A stretch of 64,000 nucleotides of DNA from Paracoccaceae bacterium (GTDB lineage Bacteria; Pseudomonadota; Alphaproteobacteria; Rhodobacterales; Rhodobacteraceae): NCBI GenBank assembly GCA_021741245.1, contig JAIOYF010000001.1, positions 62,001 through 126,000 on the forward strand, given 5' to 3'. Numbering within the stretch: the stretch's first letter is position 1; the number at the start of each line of letters is the position of its first letter. Position numbers and translations under genes: made by a program. Positions 59,470-64,000 of this stretch are shown here, in pieces. Below the pieces are notes generated by a model, which saw only the letters and a program-made list of their open reading frames with translations, made no database searches and had not been told where the DNA came from.

Positions 59470-61059
59470 ATGACAAACCTCGTCCCTATCGGCCGCGCGC
59501 TGATTTCTGTCTCTGATAAATCTGGCCTTCTGGACCTTGCCCGCGCGCTTCATGCGCAGGGGGTGGAGTTGATCTCGACCGGCGGCACGTCGGGCATGTT
59601 GCGGACGGCAGGTTTGCCGGTGCGCGATGTGTCGGATGTAACGGGCTTCCCCGAGATGATGGATGGCCGTGTCAAAACGCTGCATCCGGCCGTGCATGGC
59701 GGGCTTTTGGCGCTGCGCGATGATGATGAGCATCTGGTTGCGATGGCCGCGCATGGGATCGAACCTATCGATCTTTTGATTGTGAACCTCTATCCGTTTG
59801 AAGAAACCGTGGCAAAAGGCGCGGACCATGCCACCTGTATCGAGAATATCGATATCGGCGGCCCTGCCATGATCCGGGCGGCGTCAAAGAACCACAAGTT
59901 TGTGACGGTGATCACGGATCCGTCAGATTACGCGGGTCTGTTGGATCAGATGAAAGCCCATCATGGGGCCACGACACTTGCTTTCCGCCAGAAGCTGGCG
60001 CTCAGGGCTTATGCCAAGACCGCCGCCTATGACACGGCAGTCAGCACATGGATGGCAGGTGAGTTTGGCGAAAAAGCCACGCGCAACCGATCCTTTGCCG
60101 GAAAACTGGCGCAAACCCTGCGCTATGGCGAAAACCCGCATCAATCGGCGGCGTTTTACGTGGATGGATCGCGCCGCGAGGGGGTTTCAACCGCGCGTCA
60201 GTGGCAGGGCAAGGAACTGTCGTATAACAATATCAACGACACCGATGCCGCCTTTGAACTGGTGGCCGAGTTCGCGCCGGGTGATGGCCCGGCCTGCGCC
60301 ATCATCAAGCACGCCAACCCCTGTGGCGTGGGGCGGGCGGGCAGCCTGAAGGACTCTTATCTTAGGGCCTATCACTGCGACCAGACGTCTGCCTTTGGTG
60401 GGATCGTGGCGCTGAACATGGCCCTTGATGCCGAGACGGCGGAAGAGATTGTCAAGATCTTCACCGAGGTCGTCATCGCGCCGGGGGCAAGTGACGAGGC
60501 AAAGGCAATCTTTGCCGCCAAAAAGAACCTGCGCCTTTTGACGACGGGCGGCTTGCCTGACCCAAAGGCGGGCGGCATGGCCTTCAAGCAGGTCGCGGGC
60601 GGCTTTTTGATGCAAGACCGCGACAACGGCTCGATCACGCTGGCCGATCTGAAGGTTGTCACCAAACGCGCGCCGTCGGATGCTGAACTGGCTGACCTGA
60701 TGTTTGCGTGGAAGGTGGCCAAGCACGTCAAATCCAACGCGATCGTTTACGTCAAGGACGGGGCCACCGTCGGCGTGGGCGCAGGCCAGATGAGCCGGGT
60801 TGACAGCACCCGCATCGCCGCGCGCAAAAGTCAGGACATGGCCGAGGCTTTGGGTCTGCCCCAGCCGCTGACGCATGGCGCGGTTGTTGCCTCTGATGCG
60901 TTCTTTCCCTTTCCTGACGGTCTGCTGACAGCGGCCGAAGCGGGGGCGACGGCCGTGATCCAGCCCGGCGGCAGCATGAATGACGACAAGGTCATTGCGG
61001 CGGCGGATGAGGCCGGGTTGGCAATGGTCTTTACGGGCATGCGCCACTTCCGCCACTAA
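59470..61059 (+). CDS. purH: Bifunctional AICAR transformylase / IMP cyclohydrolase
   Basis: 529 residues, the standard PurH length. The N-terminal MGS-like cyclohydrolase domain runs from [19 protein letters not shown] to [11 protein letters not shown]. The C-terminal formyltransferase domain has the catalytic Lys-His in [11 protein letters not shown] and [12 protein letters not shown]. It does the last two steps of IMP synthesis in the cytosol. It starts 15 bases after the heparinase-like gene, so the two may be co-transcribed. Confidence 0.98.
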   Translation: MTNLVPIGRALISVSDKSGLLDLARALHAQGVELISTGGTSGMLRTAGLPVRDVSDVTGFPEMMDGRVKTLHPAVHGGLLALRDDDEHLVAMAAHGIEPIDLLIVNLYPFEETVAKGADHATCIENIDIGGPAMIRAASKNHKFVTVITDPSDYAGLLDQMKAHHGATTLAFRQKLALRAYAKTAAYDTAVSTWMAGEFGEKATRNRSFAGKLAQTLRYGENPHQSAAFYVDGSRREGVSTARQWQGKELSYNNINDTDAAFELVAEFAPGDGPACAIIKHANPCGVGRAGSLKDSYLRAYHCDQTSAFGGIVALNMALDAETAEEIVKIFTEVVIAPGASDEAKAIFAAKKNLRLLTTGGLPDPKAGGMAFKQVAGGFLMQDRDNGSITLADLKVVTKRAPSDAELADLMFAWKVAKHVKSNAIVYVKDGATVGVGAGQMSRVDSTRIAARKSQDMAEALGLPQPLTHGAVVASDAFFPFPDGLLTAAEAGATAVIQPGGSMNDDKVIAAADEAGLAMVFTGMRHFRH

Positions 61060-61194
61060 GGGAAATGAGCATGAGGATATGATTTTGCGCGCGGGGCACT
61101 GGCGCAAAATTGCGCGGATTTTGGTGGCGGGGTTTCTTTCTTTGGCTGCCTCGCCTACTTCTTTTGGACGCTTTGTCGACAGGGACGCTATTTC

Positions 61195-61698
61195 GTGAAA
61201 TTGGCCGGGATTATTGCTGCAGCGACATTCGCCATCGATCAGGTGACGAAACTTGCGGTCGTGCAATGGCTGGACCTGGTCAGTCGCGGGGTGATTGAAG
61301 TTGTGCCGCCGTTCCTGGTGTTTCGCATGGCGTGGAACCAAGGGATCAACTTTGGCCTCTTTGCCCATGATGCGGATATTGTTCGTTGGGTTTTGGTGGT
61401 GGTGTCTTTGGTTATCTCCGCATGGGTCTGGGTTTGGGTGCGCAAGGAAAACCCGCGCCGATGGGCACAGATTTCAGCAGGGTTGCTGATTGGCGGTGCC
61501 TTGGGCAATGTGATTGACCGGGTGGTTTATGGTGCTGTGGCAGATTTTCTGAACATGTCGTGTTGCGGGATCGACAATCCCTATGCCTTTAATGTGGCAG
61601 ATATTGCGATTTTTGCCGGTGCCATCGGGCTTGTGATCTTTACAGGCAAGGGCGACAGCGCGGTAAAGTCGGGCAAATCAACGGTAAAGACCCCGTGA
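61195..61698 (+). CDS. lspA: Lipoprotein signal peptidase (signal peptidase II)
   Basis: 167 residues with four predicted transmembrane helices. Family motifs: IDQVTKLAV, NQGINFGLF, GGALGNVIDR and the catalytic Asp residues in VADFLN (Asp117) and FNVADIAIF (Asp136). It cleaves the signal peptide of lipidated prolipoproteins in the inner membrane. Start is GTG 61195 with AGGGA 9 bases upstream. The gene directly after it encodes a predicted lipoprotein. Confidence 0.96.
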   Translation: MKLAGIIAAATFAIDQVTKLAVVQWLDLVSRGVIEVVPPFLVFRMAWNQGINFGLFAHDADIVRWVLVVVSLVISAWVWVWVRKENPRRWAQISAGLLIGGALGNVIDRVVYGAVADFLNMSCCGIDNPYAFNVADIAIFAGAIGLVIFTGKGDSAVKSGKSTVKTP

Positions 61699-61750
61699 CG
61701 CGGCCAGAGGTTTGCGTTAAGAGGGGCATAATGGTTTTGTGGAGGCGGGC

Positions 61751-62272
61751 ATGCGGACAGCACGGGTGATCCTCGCGGTATCGGTCGCGGCGATTTTGGC
61801 CGGCTGTGGCGGTGGCGACAAGAGTCCTCAACTGATGAACATTCGGTCCGCCACACAAGGCCCGGATGAGTTTGGGATCCTGCCACCAAAAGCGCTTGAA
61901 CTGCCCAAGGACATGGCTGCTTTGCCAGAGCCGACGCCGGGTGGCGCCAACCTGACCGACCCCACGCCCAAGGAAGATGCGATCTTGGCCCTTGGTGGCC
62001 GTCCGGGCGGCGGGGCAGGCGGGGACGCGGGCCTGATCAACCATATCTCGCGCTATGGGGTGAACGGCAGCATCCGCAACACCTTGGCCGCGGAAGATCT
62101 GGAATGGCGGCGCGACAACAATGGCCGCATTCTGGAGCGGTTGTTCAACGTCAATGTCTATTACAAAGCCTATAGCGCGCAGTCCTTGGATCAGCAGGCA
62201 GAGCTGTTCCGCTGGCGTCAGCGCGGTGTGCGCACGCCCTCTGCCCCACCACCAAAGGATGGCGAACAGTAA
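61751..62272 (+). CDS. DUF3035 lipoprotein
   Basis: 173 residues. The N-terminus is a lipoprotein signal, MRTARVILAVSVAAILAGCG, with lipobox LAGC. The rest is Pro- and Gly-rich with MNIRSATQGPDEFGILPPKA, the typical DUF3035 motif. It would be anchored to a membrane after lipidation and cleavage by signal peptidase II. ATG 61751 is set by GGAGG, spaced 5 bases; GTG 61739 would add four residues. Function unknown. Confidence 0.9.
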   Translation: MRTARVILAVSVAAILAGCGGGDKSPQLMNIRSATQGPDEFGILPPKALELPKDMAALPEPTPGGANLTDPTPKEDAILALGGRPGGGAGGDAGLINHISRYGVNGSIRNTLAAEDLEWRRDNNGRILERLFNVNVYYKAYSAQSLDQQAELFRWRQRGVRTPSAPPPKDGEQ

Positions 62273-62349
62273 CGTTCGCGTGGAGAGGGCTTGCAGCCTG
62301 CGCCTGACACCGTAGGTTCCACTACACAAAGTGGTAAAGGGAGATTGCG

Positions 62350-63699
62350 ATGATCCGTCGCGCCATTGCGCTTGGCTTTTTCGGTTTGACCACCGCAGGG
62401 GCCATTGCCGCGCCCGTACGTGCCGATGATGTGACCACCTTTACCTTGGGCAATGGGATGGAGGTCGTGGTGATCGAAGATCACCGCGCCCCGGTTGTGA
62501 CCCAGATGGTCTGGTACAAGGTTGGCGCTGCCGATGAAGACCCGGGTGACAGTGGCATCGCGCATTTTCTTGAGCATCTCATGTTCAAGGGCACTGAGAC
62601 GCTTGCACCGGGCGAGTTTTCCGCCACGGTCGAGGCGCAGGGCGGAAACGACAACGCCTTTACCAGTTGGGACTATACCTCGTACTTCCAACGTGTGGCT
62701 GCCGACCGTCTGGACCTGATGATGCAGATGGAGGCCGACCGGATGCGCAACCTGCGCTTGCCGGAAGAAGACGTCTTGACCGAGCGCAATGTCATCATTG
62801 AAGAGCGTAAAAGCCGCACCGACAGCAACCCAAGTGCCCTTTTGTCGGAACAGATGCGGGCGGCACAATACCTGAACCATCCCTATGGCGTTCCGATTAT
62901 TGGTTGGAAGCACGAGATTGCCGAACTCAGCCGTCAGGATGCCTTGGATTTCTATGGGCTTTATTACGCGCCAAACAATGCGATCTTGATTGTTGCGGGC
63001 GACGTTGCGCCAGACGCGGTCAAGGAAATGGCTGAAAAATACTACGGCCCCTTGCAACCCTCGGCTGGCATTCCGGCGCGGATCAGACCGACAGAGCCAC
63101 CGCAACTGGCGGAACGGCGGATGGTCTATCGCGACGACCGCGTGTCTGAACCCTATGTCATTCGCAGCTATCTGGCGCCCGAACGCAATCCGGGGGATCA
63201 ATCCAAGGCGGCGGCACTGATCATTCTGGCAGAGTTGCTGGGCGGATCGTCCACAACATCGCTGTTCGCGCAGTCCATGCAGTTCGGTGATGCGCCAAAG
63301 GCCGTTTATACCTCGGCCTCTTACAACGGCACTTCGGTTGATGTGGGCTCTTTCTCGCTGGTTGCAGTTCCGATGCCCGGCGTGACTTTGGATCAGGTCG
63401 AGGCTGGACTTGATAAGGTGATCGCCGATTTTCTGGTTTCTGGCCCTGACCCGGATGATTTCGCACGGATAAAAACCCAAATTCGGGCGAATGAGATTTA
63501 TGCGCGTGACGATGTTGACGGGCTGGCGCGCCGCTATGGCGAGGCTTTGGCGACGGGGCTGAGGATCCAAGACGTGCAAGACTGGCCCGCCGTGCTGGAT
63601 GCGGTCACCCCCGAACAGGTTACACAAGCGGCGGTCGAGGTGTTGAGCCGCAACAACGCGGTAACGGGCTGGCTGATGCCAGAGGAGGTCGGACAATGA
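62350..63699 (+). CDS. M16-family zinc peptidase (catalytic subunit)
   Basis: 449 residues with a signal peptide (MIRRAIALGFFGLTTAG, cleavage near VRADD). The inverted zinc motif HFLEH is at residues 72-76, and the third ligand Glu lies in IIEERK around residue 151-152, the expected 76-residue spacing. It is a periplasmic processing-type peptidase, active as a heterodimer with the partner gene that follows with an ATGA overlap. Confidence 0.95.
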   Translation: MIRRAIALGFFGLTTAGAIAAPVRADDVTTFTLGNGMEVVVIEDHRAPVVTQMVWYKVGAADEDPGDSGIAHFLEHLMFKGTETLAPGEFSATVEAQGGNDNAFTSWDYTSYFQRVAADRLDLMMQMEADRMRNLRLPEEDVLTERNVIIEERKSRTDSNPSALLSEQMRAAQYLNHPYGVPIIGWKHEIAELSRQDALDFYGLYYAPNNAILIVAGDVAPDAVKEMAEKYYGPLQPSAGIPARIRPTEPPQLAERRMVYRDDRVSEPYVIRSYLAPERNPGDQSKAAALIILAELLGGSSTTSLFAQSMQFGDAPKAVYTSASYNGTSVDVGSFSLVAVPMPGVTLDQVEAGLDKVIADFLVSGPDPDDFARIKTQIRANEIYARDDVDGLARRYGEALATGLRIQDVQDWPAVLDAVTPEQVTQAAVEVLSRNNAVTGWLMPEEVGQ

Positions 63700-64000
63700 A
63701 GCATGTTGCCCTGAAGATGCTGCAAGCGGCCGCCATGCTTTTGGCCCTTGGCCTGCCGGCACAGGCCGCGATTGACATTCAGACGGTCACCTCGCCCGGT
63801 GGGATAAAGGCATGGCTGGTTCAAGACAGCGGCATTCCCTTCACCGCGCTGGAGATCCGCTTTCGCGGCGGCACCTCGCTTGATGCGCCAGAAAAGCGGG
63901 GCGCCATCAATCTGATGACGGCCCTGATCGAAGAAGGCACGGGCGATCTGGACAGTCAGGGCTTTTCCAAAGCGCGCGATTCCCTTGCGGCCAGCTATCG
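63696..64000 (+). CDS. M16-family peptidase-like subunit (cut by window edge)
   Basis: About 101 residues are visible. A signal peptide (MKHVALKMLQAAAMLLALGL, cleavage near PAQAA) precedes the M16 start GIKAWLVQDSGIPFTALEI. At the place of HxxEH it reads INLMTALIEEGTGDLD, so the zinc motif is absent and this should be the non-catalytic partner of the preceding peptidase. The gene continues past the right edge. Confidence 0.88.
   Translation, partial: MKHVALKMLQAAAMLLALGLPAQAAIDIQTVTSPGGIKAWLVQDSGIPFTALEIRFRGGTSLDAPEKRGAINLMTALIEEGTGDLDSQGFSKARDSLAASY

Noticed and set aside
62218-63762. A 514-codon open frame on the minus strand
   Set aside because: Antisense to the M16 peptidase gene, which has a signal peptide and an intact zinc motif. 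No recognisable domain on the minus strand.
1-64000. Search for tRNA, rRNA, CRISPR arrays, insertion sequences and attachment sites
   Set aside because: All spacers are short and none shows cloverleaf-like, repeat-spacer or terminal inverted-repeat structure that I could recognise by eye; no transposase or integrase gene is present.

Overview
The window is GC-rich, gene-dense bacterial DNA, about 67 protein genes with no gap above 300 bases (the longest is 43103-43326). I see no rRNA, tRNA, CRISPR array, transposase or integrase. Gene content suggests an alphaproteobacterium of the Rhodobacteraceae/Roseobacter type. The evidence is the block heparinase II/III protein - purH - lspA - DUF3035 lipoprotein - paired M16 peptidases at the right end, many substrate-binding-protein transporters (TRAP, NitT/TauT, Pot and Dpp types), and CoxMSL-like molybdenum hydroxylases. 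The species cannot be fixed from this sequence alone.

Layout. 1-4.3 kb (minus): a TauE/SafE permease cut by the left edge and a three-subunit molybdenum hydroxylase (FAD, 2Fe-2S and Mo subunits). 4.4-10.1 kb: two OsmC proteins, a peroxiredoxin-like protein, a TetR regulator, a cyclase-family hydrolase, two glutathione S-transferases, a DUF2798 membrane protein and a metallo-beta-lactamase-fold hydrolase. 10.1-21.8 kb: a FadR/GntR regulator diverges from a long plus-strand operon with a zinc alcohol dehydrogenase, a DapA-family aldolase/lyase, a cupin, a TRAP transporter, a DUF1330 protein, a quinone oxidoreductase, a DASS anion transporter and a second, FAD-less, two-subunit molybdenum hydroxylase. 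21.8-31.5 kb (minus): a paralogous DASS transporter, a hydroxyisobutyrate-dehydrogenase-like enzyme, an ACMSD-like amidohydrolase, a NitT/TauT ABC transporter, a GntR regulator and two more oxidoreductases.

31.6-38.3 kb (minus): two LysR regulators bracket a Pot-type ABC transporter and a polysaccharide-deacetylase-fold enzyme. 38.4-41.2 kb (plus): an unusual four-gene operon of a BtpA/SgcQ protein, a phosphoribosyltransferase-like protein, an Asp/Glu-racemase-fold protein without the catalytic cysteines and an MhpD-like hydratase. 41.3-50.5 kb: a GntR regulator diverges from an N-carbamoyl-D-amino acid hydrolase, followed by a Dpp-type ABC transporter, an amidase and a RidA protein. 50.5-54.9 kb (minus): a GT2 glycosyltransferase, a large SGNH plus glycoside-hydrolase-like protein and a membrane-anchored SGNH paralogue, probably one carbohydrate-modifying operon. 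55.0-64.0 kb (plus): a WGR protein, two saccharopine-dehydrogenase-like enzymes and the housekeeping block.

The left 51 kb reads as adjoining catabolic modules, each with its own uptake system and its own local regulator. Several regulators have matching palindromes in the promoters beside them: TTATCG-N4-ATAA-like sites around the TetR gene, ATTGGTCAACCAAT beside the first GntR, CCTGA-N4-TCAGG on both sides of the second GntR, and ATGG(A/C)ATGCCAT at the hydrolase and Dpp promoters beside the third GntR. Inverted repeats follow the substrate-binding-protein genes, which fits higher expression of the binding protein than of the membrane parts.
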